A stretch of DNA of 64,000 bases from Nonomuraea harbinensis (GTDB taxonomy: Bacteria > Actinomycetota > Actinomycetes > Streptosporangiales > Streptosporangiaceae): assembly GCF_019396385.1 (NCBI RefSeq), contig NZ_JAHKRN010000002.1:278312-342311 (forward strand), in the 5' to 3' direction. The position numbers were made by a program, and so were the translations under genes. Of the stretch, positions 24,167-33,291 are shown piece by piece (within the stretch, counting starts at the first letter, position 1; each line of letters opens with the position of its first letter). Below the pieces are notes generated by a model. That model had not been told where the DNA came from, ran no database searches, and worked only from the letters and a program-made list of their open reading frames with translations.

Positions 24167-25411
24167 ATGAGAAAGACAGCGACCCTGGGCGTCGCGATCG
24201 CGCTGAGCATCGCCGCCGCCGGGTGCGGATCGTCCAGCGGTTCGGACAAGAGCACGGTGACCCTGTGGATGTATCCGGTCATCGGCGACCAGGCCAAGAG
24301 CCAGGCGTTCTGGCAGAAGGTCGAGAAGGACTTCGAAGCGAAGAACCCGGACGTCGACGTCACCGTCGACCAGCAGCCGTGGGAGGGCCGTCAGGAGAAG
24401 GTCACCACCGCCCTGGTCTCGAAGAAGGGCTTCGACCTGGTCGTCCTCGGCCCCGACCAGATCCCGCAGTACGCCCAGCAGGGCACGATCGAGCCGGTCG
24501 ACGACGTGGTGGCCGAGGCGAAGGACGCCTACCTGCCCAGCTCGCTCACCGCGCTGACCGTCGACGGCAAGCTCTACGGCGTGCCGATCTACCAGACGAT
24601 CACCGCGCCCATCTACAACAAGAAGCTGTTCGCCGAGGCGGGCGTCGAGAAGATCCCCGAGACGCTGGACGAGCTCAAGGCGGCCGCCCCCAAGCTCGCC
24701 GCGAACAAGGTCGCCGTGCTGGACTACCCGGGCAAGCCCGAGGTCAGCCTGAACCAGAGCTTCTACCCCTTCCTGTGGGCCAACGGCGGCACCGTGTTCG
24801 CCCCCGACGGCAAGAGCGTGGCGTTCAACGGCCCGGAGGGCGTGGCGAGCCTGCAGCTCCTGCTCGACCTCAAGGCCGCGGGCGGGCTCCCGGAGAACAC
24901 CGCCAGCAAGGGCAACGACATCGAGGGCGGCGCGCTCGCGGCGGGCAAGACCGCCATGTACCACGCGGCCACCGCCGGGCAGGCCGTCCAGCTCGGCGCC
25001 GTCATCGGCGAGGAGAACGTCGGCATCGGCCTGCCTCTCGAAGGTGCCAAGCGGGTCGCGTTCGGCATCCCCGGCGGGGTCGTGCTGGCCAAGCACTCCG
25101 AGCACAAGGACGCCGCCAGGAAGCTGGCCGGCTACCTGGCCTCGCCCGAGGTCACGGGCGAGCTGGCCAAGGAGTCCGGCTTCTTCCCGGCCCGCACCGA
25201 CGTCACCGTGCCGGACCAGTCGGAGTCGGCGAAGGAGTTCGCCAAGTCCCTGGAGTACGCCTTCCCCGGCGACACCCACCCCCAGGCCCGTCAGGTCATG
25301 GGCCTCATCGCGCCGCACATCCAGGCGGCCCTGCTCGGCCAGGAGGACGCCAAGCAGGCCCTCGACGCGGCGGCCGAGGAGGCCAACGCGCTGCTGGCCA
25401 ACGGCGGCTGA
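24167..25411 (+). CDS. ABC transporter substrate-binding lipoprotein (carbohydrate type)
   Basis: A 414-residue extracellular solute-binding protein of family 1. The lipoprotein signal ends at AAAGC with Cys20. The mature protein begins with STVTLWMYPVIGDQ, and FYPFLWANGGTVFAPDGKS is typical of sugar-binding members. It captures an oligosaccharide or polyol outside the membrane and delivers it to the two permeases downstream. ATG 24167 follows GGAAAGG. The ligand cannot be deduced. It is regulated by operator copy 3. Confidence 0.9.
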   Translation: MRKTATLGVAIALSIAAAGCGSSSGSDKSTVTLWMYPVIGDQAKSQAFWQKVEKDFEAKNPDVDVTVDQQPWEGRQEKVTTALVSKKGFDLVVLGPDQIPQYAQQGTIEPVDDVVAEAKDAYLPSSLTALTVDGKLYGVPIYQTITAPIYNKKLFAEAGVEKIPETLDELKAAAPKLAANKVAVLDYPGKPEVSLNQSFYPFLWANGGTVFAPDGKSVAFNGPEGVASLQLLLDLKAAGGLPENTASKGNDIEGGALAAGKTAMYHAATAGQAVQLGAVIGEENVGIGLPLEGAKRVAFGIPGGVVLAKHSEHKDAARKLAGYLASPEVTGELAKESGFFPARTDVTVPDQSESAKEFAKSLEYAFPGDTHPQARQVMGLIAPHIQAALLGQEDAKQALDAAAEEANALLANGG

Positions 25412-25427
25412 ACGAGAAAGGAACGCC

Positions 25428-26294
25428 GTGCGTCATCGCTTGCGTGACCCGGTCACCGGGCTGCTGTTCGTGCTGCCCGTGTTCGTGCTCTTCCTGATCT
25501 TCCGGATCTTCCCCTCACTGGGGGCGGCGGGCATGAGCCTGACGAACTGGAACATCGGCGGCGAGTGGAGCTTCGTCGGCGCGGACAACTACGCCAGGCT
25601 GCTCGGCGACGTCAACTTCTGGCTCAGCCTGCGGGTCTCGCTGGTGTACGCGGCGATCTACGTGCCGCTCACCGTCCTGGTGGCGCTCGGCACCGCGCTG
25701 CTGCTCAACCAGGTGGTGTTCATGCGCGGCCTGTTCCGCGGCATGCTCTTCCTGCCGTACGTGACCAGCTTCGTGCTGGCGGGCATCGTCTGGCGCTGGA
25801 TCTACGAGTTCGACGGGCTGATCAACGGCCTGATCGGCAAGCTGGGGCTCGGCCCGGTGGCGTTCCTGGAGCAGGCGTCGCTGGTGCTGCCCGCGCTGGC
25901 CGTGGTGTCGGTGTGGAAGGGGTTCGGCTACTCGATGCTCATCCTGCTGGCCGGTCTCAAGTCGATCCCGGCCAGCTACCTGGAGGCCGCCACGGTCGAC
26001 GGGGCCGGCGCCTGGCAGAAGTTCCGCCGGATCACGCTGCCGCTGCTCAAACCGACGCTCTTCTTCGTCCTGGTGATCGAGACCATCAGCGCCTTCCAGG
26101 TGTTCGACACCATCTACGTGATGACCGGCGGCGGCCCGGCGCGGGCCACGTACACGCTCATCTACGGCATCTACGACCACGGCTTCCGCTCCTTCGACTT
26201 CGGCTACGCCGCGACCTGGGGAGTGGTGCTGTTCGCGATCGTCCTGGCCGTGTCGCTGATCCAGCGCCGCTTCCTGGACCGGGGGAACACGTGA
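25428..26294 (+). CDS. Sugar ABC transporter permease, MalF/UgpA type
   Basis: A 288-residue permease with six predicted membrane helices. The EAA loop that contacts the ATPase reads EAATVDGAGAWQKFRRITLP. GTG 25428 follows GAAAGGAA and lies 16 bases after the binding protein. The open frame upstream is a shadow of the binding-protein gene. It pairs with the next permease, with a 4-base overlap. Confidence 0.92.
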   Translation: MRHRLRDPVTGLLFVLPVFVLFLIFRIFPSLGAAGMSLTNWNIGGEWSFVGADNYARLLGDVNFWLSLRVSLVYAAIYVPLTVLVALGTALLLNQVVFMRGLFRGMLFLPYVTSFVLAGIVWRWIYEFDGLINGLIGKLGLGPVAFLEQASLVLPALAVVSVWKGFGYSMLILLAGLKSIPASYLEAATVDGAGAWQKFRRITLPLLKPTLFFVLVIETISAFQVFDTIYVMTGGGPARATYTLIYGIYDHGFRSFDFGYAATWGVVLFAIVLAVSLIQRRFLDRGNT

Positions 26295-27163
26295 CGCTCA
26301 CCTCATCCAGCACCGCATCCAGGCCGCTCGCCCGCGACCGCGCCGCCGGACGGGCGCCGCGCCGACGGGCCAGGTGGCCGCTCGCCGTCCTGCTGGCCGT
26401 GCTGTCGGTGCTGACCGTCGCGCCGTTCCTGGCCATGCTGATCGTGGCGCTGTCGCCGGCAGGCCAGCCGACGCTGCCCGCGCGGTGGCCCGAGACGCTC
26501 ACGCTGGACAACCTGACCAGGGTGCTGTCGGCGTCCGGGTTCGTGGAGTGGACGGTCAACTCGCTCGTCTACTCCGTCGTGTCCGTGGTGGTCATCCTGC
26601 TCACCGCGTCGATGGCCGGCTACGCGTTCGCCAAGAAGCGCTTCCCTGGCCGCGACACGATGTTCTGGACGTTCCTGGCGACCATGATGGTGCCGTTCCA
26701 GGCCACGCTCATCCCCACGTTCGTGCTGGTCAACAGCTTGGACGGGGTGGACACGTTCTGGGGCCTGATCGTGCCGACGCTGGCCAACTCGCAGGCGGTC
26801 TTCCTGATGCGGCAGTTCATCATGGGGCTGCCGGACGAGCTGTTCGACGCGGCCAAGGTGGACGGGGCGTCGGAGCTGCGGGTCTATCTGACGATCGTGG
26901 TGCCGCTGACCCGGCCGATCATGGCCACGCTGGGCGTGTTCGTGTTCCTGTGGCACTGGAACGACTTCCTCTGGCCGCTGGTCGTCGGCCAGAGCGACGC
27001 CACCAGGACGCTGACCGTGGGACTGACCACGCTGCGCACCGAGGAGATGCAGCTGTCGATGCTCATGGCGTCGGCGACGATCTCGGTGATCCCGTGCCTG
27101 CTGGTGTTCTTCCTGCTGCAGCGGTATCTGGTGAACAGCATCGCGATGACCGGGTTCAAATAA
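26291..27163 (+). CDS. Sugar ABC transporter permease, MalG/UgpE type
   Basis: A 290-residue permease with a basic N-terminal tail, six membrane helices and the EAA-type loop FDAAKVDGASELRVYLTIVVPL. GTG 26291 overlaps the stop of the first permease. No ATP-binding subunit follows, so this importer probably uses a shared ATPase encoded elsewhere, as MsiK does for many actinomycete sugar importers. The next gene, a DHDPS-type enzyme, starts 10 bases later. Confidence 0.92.
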   Translation: MTLTSSSTASRPLARDRAAGRAPRRRARWPLAVLLAVLSVLTVAPFLAMLIVALSPAGQPTLPARWPETLTLDNLTRVLSASGFVEWTVNSLVYSVVSVVVILLTASMAGYAFAKKRFPGRDTMFWTFLATMMVPFQATLIPTFVLVNSLDGVDTFWGLIVPTLANSQAVFLMRQFIMGLPDELFDAAKVDGASELRVYLTIVVPLTRPIMATLGVFVFLWHWNDFLWPLVVGQSDATRTLTVGLTTLRTEEMQLSMLMASATISVIPCLLVFFLLQRYLVNSIAMTGFK

Positions 27164-27173
27164 GCTCATTTAT

Positions 27174-28106
27174 GTGGATATTGCTGCACGTGAGCTCCGG
27201 GATCGCCTCCGTGGCACGCTGATCGCCGCCGCGGCCACGCCCATGACCGCCGCGGGCGAGGTGGACCCGGACGTCGTGACCCGCTACCTGGCCTCCCTCG
27301 TCGCGGACGGCGCCGGCGCCCTGGCGGTCCTCGCCCACACGGGCCGCGGCCCCTTCCTGACGCCGGACACGCGCGCCGCCGTGATCGGGCGCGCGGTCGC
27401 CCTCGGCGTCCCGGTCCTGGTCGGCGTGGGCGGCACACCCGGACAGGGCGCCATCCCGGAGGACGGCGAGCCTGACGGCGCAGCGGAGCAGACGAGGCTC
27501 GCGGCGGAGCTGGGGGCCACCGGGGTGCTGGTGTTCCCGTCGCCCGGTGACCGGCTCGCGCACCATGACGCCGTCTGGCGGGCGGCCCGGCTCCCCATGA
27601 TCGCCTTCGACCTCTACACCCGGCCCTGCCCGCCCGAGGTGATGCGCGGCCTTCTCACCCATCCCGGTGTGGCGGGCCTCAAGACGGCCCTGCTCTCGGA
27701 CGCGATGGGCTGCCAGCGCGCCATCGCCCTCACCAGGGACGCGGGCCGGCTCGCGATCACCGGCGAGGACCGCATGTTCGCCCCGTCCCTGCTGTGGGGT
27801 GCCGAAGCGGCTCTGGTCGGTATCGCCGCCGCCCAGGTCGGGCTGACCGCCGCCGTGATGCGCGCCTTCCGGGGTCCGGACCTGCCCGCCTTCCACGAGG
27901 CGTCGTCCCGCCTGGACCGCCTGGCCGCGGCCACGTTCACCGACCCCATGGAGTGCTACGTCCAGCGCATGCTCTGGCTCGCCGCCGCCGAAGGCCGCAT
28001 CCCGCCCGATCACGCCCATGACCCGTACGGCCCCGCCCTGCCGGTCGGAGAGCGCGAGACCGTACTCCGATCCGTCACACCACCAGCGGACAAACCAGAC
28101 AGCTAG
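27174..28106 (+). CDS. Dihydrodipicolinate synthase family protein (paralogue 2)
   Basis: A 310-residue DapA/NanA-fold enzyme. The N-terminal region RGTLIAAAATPMTAAGEVDP is family typical. The candidate Schiff-base Lys is in VAGLKTALLSD and the Tyr in FDLYTRPCPPE. It differs clearly from paralogue 1 (20547) and is shorter. GTG 27174 has no ribosome binding site but is close enough to the permease stop to be read by coupling. Its place after the importer suggests that it processes the imported compound. Confidence 0.82.
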   Translation: MDIAARELRDRLRGTLIAAAATPMTAAGEVDPDVVTRYLASLVADGAGALAVLAHTGRGPFLTPDTRAAVIGRAVALGVPVLVGVGGTPGQGAIPEDGEPDGAAEQTRLAAELGATGVLVFPSPGDRLAHHDAVWRAARLPMIAFDLYTRPCPPEVMRGLLTHPGVAGLKTALLSDAMGCQRAIALTRDAGRLAITGEDRMFAPSLLWGAEAALVGIAAAQVGLTAAVMRAFRGPDLPAFHEASSRLDRLAAATFTDPMECYVQRMLWLAAAEGRIPPDHAHDPYGPALPVGERETVLRSVTPPADKPDS

Positions 28107-28109
28107 CAT
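28104..28109 (+). promoter_or_regulatory. -10 box TAGCAT for leaderless NUDIX gene
   Basis: TAGCAT overlaps the stop codon of the upstream gene and is followed by 6 bases and ATG 28116. No ribosome binding site is present, so a separate leaderless transcript is likely. Confidence 0.45.
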
Positions 28110-28115
28110 CGGATC

Positions 28116-28676
28116 ATGCGCGATGCGGAAGCCGGAACGATCAGGCAGCTCTCGACCAAGGTGGTCTACGCCAACGCGTGGATGAAGGTCCGGGAGGACG
28201 AGATCGAACGTCCCGACGGATCACGCGGCACCTACGGCTACGTCGACAAGCCAGACTTCGCCCTGGTCATCCCGATGGAGCGGGACGGCTTCCACCTGGT
28301 GGAGGAGTACCGCTACCCGGTGCGCCGCCGGTCGTGGAGCTTCCCGCAGGGCTCGGCCGCCGAGCCCACCCCCGAGGACGTCGCGCGGACGGAGCTCGCG
28401 GAGGAGACCGGCCTGCGCGCGCGGACCTGGACCCCGCTGGGCGCGCTCGACAACGCCCACGGCCTGGCCACCCAGCGGCTGCACGTCTACCTCGCCACCG
28501 GCCTGGAGGCGGGGGCCGCCGAGCGCGAGCACACCGAGCAGGACATGCGCCGGCGGTGGGTGAGCCGGGCCGAGTTCGAGGACATGCTCCGCGCCGGCGA
28601 GGTGGGCGACTCGGGGTCGGTCGCGGCCTACACCCTGCTGACCCTGCACGAGCGCGTCACGCCAGCGTCTGGGTGA
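28116..28676 (+). CDS. NUDIX hydrolase, ADP-ribose pyrophosphatase-like
   Basis: A 186-residue NUDIX protein. The box reads GSAAEPTPEDVARTELAEETGL, in which the usual Arg of REUXEE is Thr, while the metal-binding Glu residues remain. Domain layout and length resemble ADP-sugar pyrophosphatases. The substrate is unproven; an ADP-sugar would fit the carbohydrate setting. It may have its own leaderless promoter. The 3' end overlaps the convergent S66 peptidase by 20 bases. Confidence 0.83.
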   Translation: MRDAEAGTIRQLSTKVVYANAWMKVREDEIERPDGSRGTYGYVDKPDFALVIPMERDGFHLVEEYRYPVRRRSWSFPQGSAAEPTPEDVARTELAEETGLRARTWTPLGALDNAHGLATQRLHVYLATGLEAGAAEREHTEQDMRRRWVSRAEFEDMLRAGEVGDSGSVAAYTLLTLHERVTPASG

Positions 28677-29667
28677 TCTCGCCCCGCCCCCCGGCGTACG
28701 TGACGCGCGCGCGGGCGCCGTTGACCAGCGGCAGGTACGGCGGGACGTGGCCGCACTCGACGTCGGCGATGATCGGCACGCCGAGCCCGCCGAGGGCGTC
28801 GAGCACCGCCTCGTGCTGGGTCAGCGTGAGCAGGCCGGGGGCGCGGGTGCGCCCGGCGAGGATCGCGGTGGCGCCGTCGAAGAACCCGGCCAGGCGCATC
28901 CCGTGCAGGTGGCGGCAGATGGTGCCGGCGTCGTGCTGGTCCGCCTCGACGTACACGATGAGCCCGTCGGCGGACAAGGAAGAGGTGTCGGCGTACCGCG
29001 TCCCGGCGACGTCGCACAGCGTCTCGACACAGCCGCCGATCAGCCGGCCCTCGGCCGTCACCGGGCCGTCGCCGTCCAGCCGGGTCCAGCCGCCGGGCGT
29101 GTCGAGGGTGAACTCGTCCGCCTCGGGAGAGATCTGCCACTCGTCGAAACCCTGCGCCCGGTAGCGGCCCGGCGGCGTCTGGGTGAACATGGCGCCGGAC
29201 GGCAGCGCCACGATGTCGAGCCAGCCGAGCAGCCCGTCCGGCACCCGGTACGGCGTGTCCATGAGGTTGTTGCCGTGGATCGTCGCCACGCCGGTCAGCA
29301 GGGTCAGCGGGGTGATGATCGTCGACAGGTCGGAGTAGCCCACCACCCAGGTCGGCTCCGCCGCGCGCAGCGCCTCCCAGTCGAGCAGCGGCAGCAGGTC
29401 GATCGCGGTCTCCCCGCCCCACGGCGGCACCACGGCCTTGATCGCGGGGTCGGTGAGCATGTCCGTCAGCTCGCGCGCCCGCTCGGCCGCGGGCGCGCTG
29501 ACGTGGCCGGCGCCGTCCATGCACGACCCGGTCACGACCTCGTAGCCGCGCGCCTCGACGGTGCGGATCGCGACCCGGAGCCGGTCGTGCAGGGTCTTGT
29601 CCACGCCGCTGGACGGGGAGGTGACGCCGATCCGGTCACCGGGGCGCAGAGGGGATGGATATCGCAT
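28657..29667 (-). CDS. S66 peptidase (LD-carboxypeptidase/MccF-like)
   Basis: A 336-residue serine peptidase of family S66. The nucleophile Ser lies in WVVGYSDLSTII. The N-terminal PGDRIGVTSPSSG and AVVPPWGGETAIDLLP are family signatures. Members trim tetrapeptides of peptidoglycan (LdcA) or cleave nucleotide-peptide antibiotics such as microcin C (MccF); this sequence reads more like the MccF branch. It sits inside the accessory locus but shares no operator with it. Confidence 0.83.
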   Translation of the reverse strand: MRYPSPLRPGDRIGVTSPSSGVDKTLHDRLRVAIRTVEARGYEVVTGSCMDGAGHVSAPAAERARELTDMLTDPAIKAVVPPWGGETAIDLLPLLDWEALRAAEPTWVVGYSDLSTIITPLTLLTGVATIHGNNLMDTPYRVPDGLLGWLDIVALPSGAMFTQTPPGRYRAQGFDEWQISPEADEFTLDTPGGWTRLDGDGPVTAEGRLIGGCVETLCDVAGTRYADTSSLSADGLIVYVEADQHDAGTICRHLHGMRLAGFFDGATAILAGRTRAPGLLTLTQHEAVLDALGGLGVPIIADVECGHVPPYLPLVNGARARVTYAGGRGEITQTLA

Positions 29668-29719
29668 CCCCTCGTCCTATCACCCGTGGATCATCCGAAA
29701 CCACAGGGTTCACGCCGCC

Positions 29720-31681
29720 TCATCGGCGGCCGGTGATGGCGATGCGGACCAGGTCGCGGCCCTTCACCCCGAACAACGCCTTGCGCGAGGGATCCAGCGC
29801 CAGCTTCGGCTCACCGCCGAACCACTGCCCGGCCAGGCCCTCCGCGATCGGCCTGACGGTGAACGTGACCAGGTCGATCTTGTACACCTTGTCGCCGTCC
29901 GTGCAGTAGGCCACCCGGCCGACGACGTGCAGGTCGCTGCCGCGGTTGCCGACCTTGAGCGTCCTGGTGACCTTCTTGCGCAGCAGGTCGAACTCGAACA
30001 CCTCGCCCGTGCTGGAGATGCCGTACAGATTCAGGACGCCGAGCGAGAGCGAGATGATCGAGCGGGCGCCGGGCAGGGGTTCGAGCTCCCACAGCAGCTT
30101 GCGCCGGACGAGGTCGTAGGCGGCCAGACGGGCGGTGGTGGTGACCGGAGGCAGCCCGAGGCCCTCCTGGATCAGGGTGCCGAGGTAGGCGGTGCCGTGC
30201 CTGGTGGCGACCGAGTAGACGGTCTGGCGTTCGACGACGGGCCGCTGGACGGTGTACTCGCCGGTGCGGCGGGAGTAGAGGGTCAGCGCGCCGTTCATGT
30301 GGCCGGGCTCCGGCTGGGAGGGCATCACGATCAGGCCCGTCCTGGCGTCGTAGGCCAGGTCGCGCGGGCGGTCCTGCTGGTTGCCGGCCCGGGCGAGCAA
30401 CTCCGCCTCGGCCTGGCCCGAGCGGTGCGCGTAGAGCGCGGCCTGGGTGTAGACGCCGAGGTAGGTGGTGTGGCCGAGCGTGAGCATGGTCTTCGGCTCG
30501 CCGGGGATGGCGAGCCTGGTGACCTCGCCCGTCGCCAGGTCGTGGATGTCGGCACCGCTCTTGCCGCCCACGTAGACGCGCCGGCCGTCGCTGTGCACGG
30601 ACATCGGCTCCTCGGGCGCGGCCCTGAACCCGCGCTGCACCAGGTTGCGGTAGTCGATGGCGCCGGTCTCGGGGTCGTAGACGAACACCGCGTTGTCCTG
30701 CACACCGTAGATCCGGCCCTCGTGGGCGAGGATGCGGTGGGTGGCGGCCTCGAAGTACGGCACGCCGAGCACCTCCAGTTCGCCGGAGTCCAGGCGGCAG
30801 CGGTAGAAGGTGCCGGTGGGGCGGCCCGCGAAGTACGCGTAGCCGTCGTGGATGAGCACCGAGACGATGTACTTCTCGCCCGGGGCCGTGGCCTTGACGA
30901 CCTTGTGGTCGGAAGGGTCGGATTTGCTGAGGATCAGCAGCTCGGCCAGGGAGTTCATGCCGCCGGCGATGTGCGTGTCGGAGACGCTCATGCTCGACAC
31001 CCAGTCGCGGTCGGCCAGCTCGGGCGGCAGCAGGTCGCGCCGCTCGCCGGTGGCCCGGTCGATGGCGATGAGGTGGGCGTTGGCGCCGACGCCGGCGTAG
31101 ACGTAGCGGTCGTCGGCCTGGACGGCGCGCACGTACGCCTCGCCGGGCGCGGCCTCACCCAGGTCGCGCACGACGCCCGTGGCCGGGTCGTACTCCTTGA
31201 CCTTGCCCGGTTCGGAGGTGCCCAGGTAGACCTTGCCGTCGGGGGAGGCGGCCAGGCTCCAGATGAAGTGGTCGGGCACCGAGGCGACCTTGGTCAGCGT
31301 GCCCGCCACCGTGTCGAGCTTGTAGAGGTCGGACTTGGAGTGGGTGCCGACGTAGACGTCGGTGCCCGTCTTGCACATCGCCCACACCCCGATGCCCGTC
31401 GGGATGTCGAAATGGGCGGTGACCGAATCCTCGGCGAGATCGTACGCGCCGACCACGTTGGGCGACAGCCCGCGCGAGCCCGCGTAGAGCACGCCGCCGA
31501 CGAACTCGGCGTTGCCGAGCGGGCTGGCGACGCTGGCGGGACCCAGGTCGGTGAGGGTCCCCTCGGGGACCGGCGTGGCGTGCGCGGGTGCGGCGGGCAG
31601 CGCGGCGGGCAGGGCGGCGGGCAGGGCGGCGGCCACCGTGGACGCGGCGGCCGCCTGCAGGAATCGACGGCGGGGGATCAT
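29720..31681 (-). CDS. Tat-exported beta-propeller protein (module 1)
   Basis: A 653-residue protein. The N-terminus has a Tat signal (PRRRFLQ, then an Ala/Leu-rich core ending at AHA). The core contains LPA repeats from a tandem 12-mer. The rest consists of repeated propeller blades of about 45-60 residues with patterns such as DGKVYLGTSEPGKVKEYDP and FIWSLAASPDG. It is clearly paralogous to the protein at 33292. ATG 31681 is chosen because GGGAG lies 6 bases upstream; an upstream start at 31711 has none. Folding before export by Tat may mean a bound cofactor. It may be a lyase, hydrolase or binding protein; no catalytic motif is identified. Confidence 0.75.
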   Translation of the reverse strand: MIPRRRFLQAAAASTVAAALPAALPAALPAAPAHATPVPEGTLTDLGPASVASPLGNAEFVGGVLYAGSRGLSPNVVGAYDLAEDSVTAHFDIPTGIGVWAMCKTGTDVYVGTHSKSDLYKLDTVAGTLTKVASVPDHFIWSLAASPDGKVYLGTSEPGKVKEYDPATGVVRDLGEAAPGEAYVRAVQADDRYVYAGVGANAHLIAIDRATGERRDLLPPELADRDWVSSMSVSDTHIAGGMNSLAELLILSKSDPSDHKVVKATAPGEKYIVSVLIHDGYAYFAGRPTGTFYRCRLDSGELEVLGVPYFEAATHRILAHEGRIYGVQDNAVFVYDPETGAIDYRNLVQRGFRAAPEEPMSVHSDGRRVYVGGKSGADIHDLATGEVTRLAIPGEPKTMLTLGHTTYLGVYTQAALYAHRSGQAEAELLARAGNQQDRPRDLAYDARTGLIVMPSQPEPGHMNGALTLYSRRTGEYTVQRPVVERQTVYSVATRHGTAYLGTLIQEGLGLPPVTTTARLAAYDLVRRKLLWELEPLPGARSIISLSLGVLNLYGISSTGEVFEFDLLRKKVTRTLKVGNRGSDLHVVGRVAYCTDGDKVYKIDLVTFTVRPIAEGLAGQWFGGEPKLALDPSRKALFGVKGRDLVRIAITGRR

Positions 31682-31715
31682 GTGCGGCTCCCAGGTGAAG
31701 TTTCGCCGCACGCTA

Positions 31716-31733
31716 TAACGGACTGGGCCGTAA
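31716..31733 (-). promoter_or_regulatory. Operator copy 4 before the Tat beta-propeller gene
   Basis: Read on the minus strand the site is TTACGGCCCAGTCCGTTA, 15 of 18 matching copy 1. It lies between the amidohydrolase stop (31737) and the propeller start (31681), so the propeller gene probably has its own regulated promoter. Confidence 0.6.
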
Positions 31734-31736
31734 TGT

Positions 31737-32447
31737 CTATATCTTGAACAGCTCGGCGGCGTTGCGCCAGGCGACCCGCTCCGCCGTCACGCCGGTCAGC
31801 CCGGCCGCGGCGACCGCGCCGAACGCCGACGACGGGTCGATCAGCGTCGAGTCGGTGCCGAACAGCAGCTGCCGGTCGGGCACGGCCGCCACCACCTCGG
31901 CGATCCGGCCCGCCGGCGCGTGCGACCAGCAGGGCTCCAGGTAGAGGCGGTCGCAGGCGTTGGCGGCCTCGATCGCGTGGCGGTGACCGTCGGCGCCCAT
32001 GTGGCCCGCGATCACCCGCAGCTCCGGGATGTCCAGGCACACCTGGGCCAGGTCCAGCACCGAGGCGCCCCAGGTGTGCACCAGCGCCGGAAGGCCCGCC
32101 TCGGCGGCCAGCTCCAGGGCGGCCCGCATCCGCGGCGAGGTCACCGGGGAGCCCGTGTAGTCCGTGTGGATCTTGACCCCGACCCACGGGCCGGTCAGCT
32201 CCCGCAGGTCCCCGGCCGCCTCGCCGAGCCGCCGCGGGTTGACCGTGACGTACCCGTACAGCCGGTCCTGCCCGTCGAGCATCCTGGCCAGCGCCCGGTT
32301 GCCCGCCGGGGCGTCGTAGATCACCGCCTCGGTGGCCGACACGATCGCCTTGCCGATGCCGTAGCGGTCCATGGTGGCCAGGCTCGCCCCGGCCACGTCC
32401 ATGGTGAAGAACCACGGCCCCCAGTGCGCGTGCACGTCGATGATCAT
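31737..32447 (-). CDS. Amidohydrolase-family TIM-barrel hydrolase, intact metal site (module 1)
   Basis: A 236-residue amidohydrolase_2-type enzyme. Metal ligands are visible as DVHAHW at the N-terminus, VGVKIHTD, LVHTWGA and GHMG, with the catalytic Asp in LFGTDSTL. Family members hydrolyse lactones or amides or decarboxylate acids. The ATG overlaps the stop of the upstream paralogue-like gene (ATGA), so the two are translated together and could form a complex. It is short for the family but complete. Confidence 0.82.
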   Translation of the reverse strand: MIIDVHAHWGPWFFTMDVAGASLATMDRYGIGKAIVSATEAVIYDAPAGNRALARMLDGQDRLYGYVTVNPRRLGEAAGDLRELTGPWVGVKIHTDYTGSPVTSPRMRAALELAAEAGLPALVHTWGASVLDLAQVCLDIPELRVIAGHMGADGHRHAIEAANACDRLYLEPCWSHAPAGRIAEVVAAVPDRQLLFGTDSTLIDPSSAFGAVAAAGLTGVTAERVAWRNAAELFKI

Positions 32448-33184
32448 GAAAGCAGCCTCCTCGCGTTGCCCCCGGCCACGGCGGCCACCTCGTCAGGTCC
32501 CAGCCCGCTCGTCGCCAGCCGGAGCAGCGGCACGATCGGCTCGTAGTGCGGCGCGCGGGTGCCGTGCAGCAGCCGCTCCGCGCCGACCTCGGCGGCCACC
32601 GTCTCCAGCGCGTCGGGGGAGTTGAGCAGCCGGGTCGAGGTGTGGAACCCCGGTTCGTCCAGCGCCGCCACCAGGAAGTCGCCCAGATGGTAGAAGTGCG
32701 TGTCGAGGAAGACGACCCGGGCGCCGAGACCCGCGAACGGCTGCCAGAAGCGGCGCACGTCCCCGCCGGTCAGCACCACCAGCCCGAGTTCCGCGGCCCG
32801 CCGGGCGACATGCCGGACCGACGGGAACGACGCCTCCACGCCCTGCTCGTCCGGGAACAACCGCACCGCCCGCACCCCCGCGCCCGCCAGCCGGTCGAGC
32901 TCGCGGCCCGCGCCGATCGGGTCGCGCAGGTCCACCGTGCCGACGGGCAGCCAGCGCGGGTCGCCGCCCAGGGCCAGCACCTCGTCGTTGCCCGATCGCA
33001 TGTCGAACAGGGCCGCCCGCAGGCTCGCCACCGCCCCGGCCGCGGTGCGGTGCTCCGCCAGCAGGCCGCCCACCGACTCCGCGCCGCCGGGCGGCCCGTC
33101 ACGGTCGGGATAGGCCCCGACCAGCACGTCCACGTCCAGCGCCACCTCCAGGTCGCCTATCAGACTCCACGCGTCGAAAGCCAT
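32444..33184 (-). CDS. Amidohydrolase-fold protein lacking metal ligands (module 1)
   Basis: A 246-residue protein with the amidohydrolase_2 layout but no N-terminal HxH; its first strand reads VDVLVGAYPDRDG. Later positions are also changed (AVRLFPDEQG, LLHGTRAPHYEP). ATG 33184 is chosen because GGAGGAGGGGG precedes it; an in-frame upstream start at 33220 has no such site. It is the upstream partner of the intact enzyme, overlapping it by 4 bases. It resembles the protein at 35273, which is similarly degenerate. A regulatory or structural subunit role is inferred. Confidence 0.7.
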   Translation of the reverse strand: MAFDAWSLIGDLEVALDVDVLVGAYPDRDGPPGGAESVGGLLAEHRTAAGAVASLRAALFDMRSGNDEVLALGGDPRWLPVGTVDLRDPIGAGRELDRLAGAGVRAVRLFPDEQGVEASFPSVRHVARRAAELGLVVLTGGDVRRFWQPFAGLGARVVFLDTHFYHLGDFLVAALDEPGFHTSTRLLNSPDALETVAAEVGAERLLHGTRAPHYEPIVPLLRLATSGLGPDEVAAVAGGNARRLLS

Positions 33185-33246
33185 GGCGGCCCCCTCCTCC
33201 ATCGACATGCGGGCCATCATGCCATTGACGTATCCCGTTCATAAAG

Positions 33247-33264
33247 TTACGGTCTGGCCCAAAA
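33247..33264 (+). promoter_or_regulatory. Operator copy 5 between divergent modules
   Basis: TTACGGTCTGGCCCAAAA matches the consensus well on the left arm and less on the right. TTGACG at 33224-33229 and 18 bases lead to TACGGT, the same geometry as copy 1. It sits between the divergent modules at 33184 (minus) and 33292 (plus) and may control both. Confidence 0.6.
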
Positions 33265-33291
33265 TCAAGCACGAATGAACGAGGTATGGGC

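Noticed and set aside
27150..27175. Seventh operator before the second DHDPS-type gene
   Set aside because: The AT-rich stretch there lacks the CGGTC/GACCG arms; the gene is probably read with the ABC importer.
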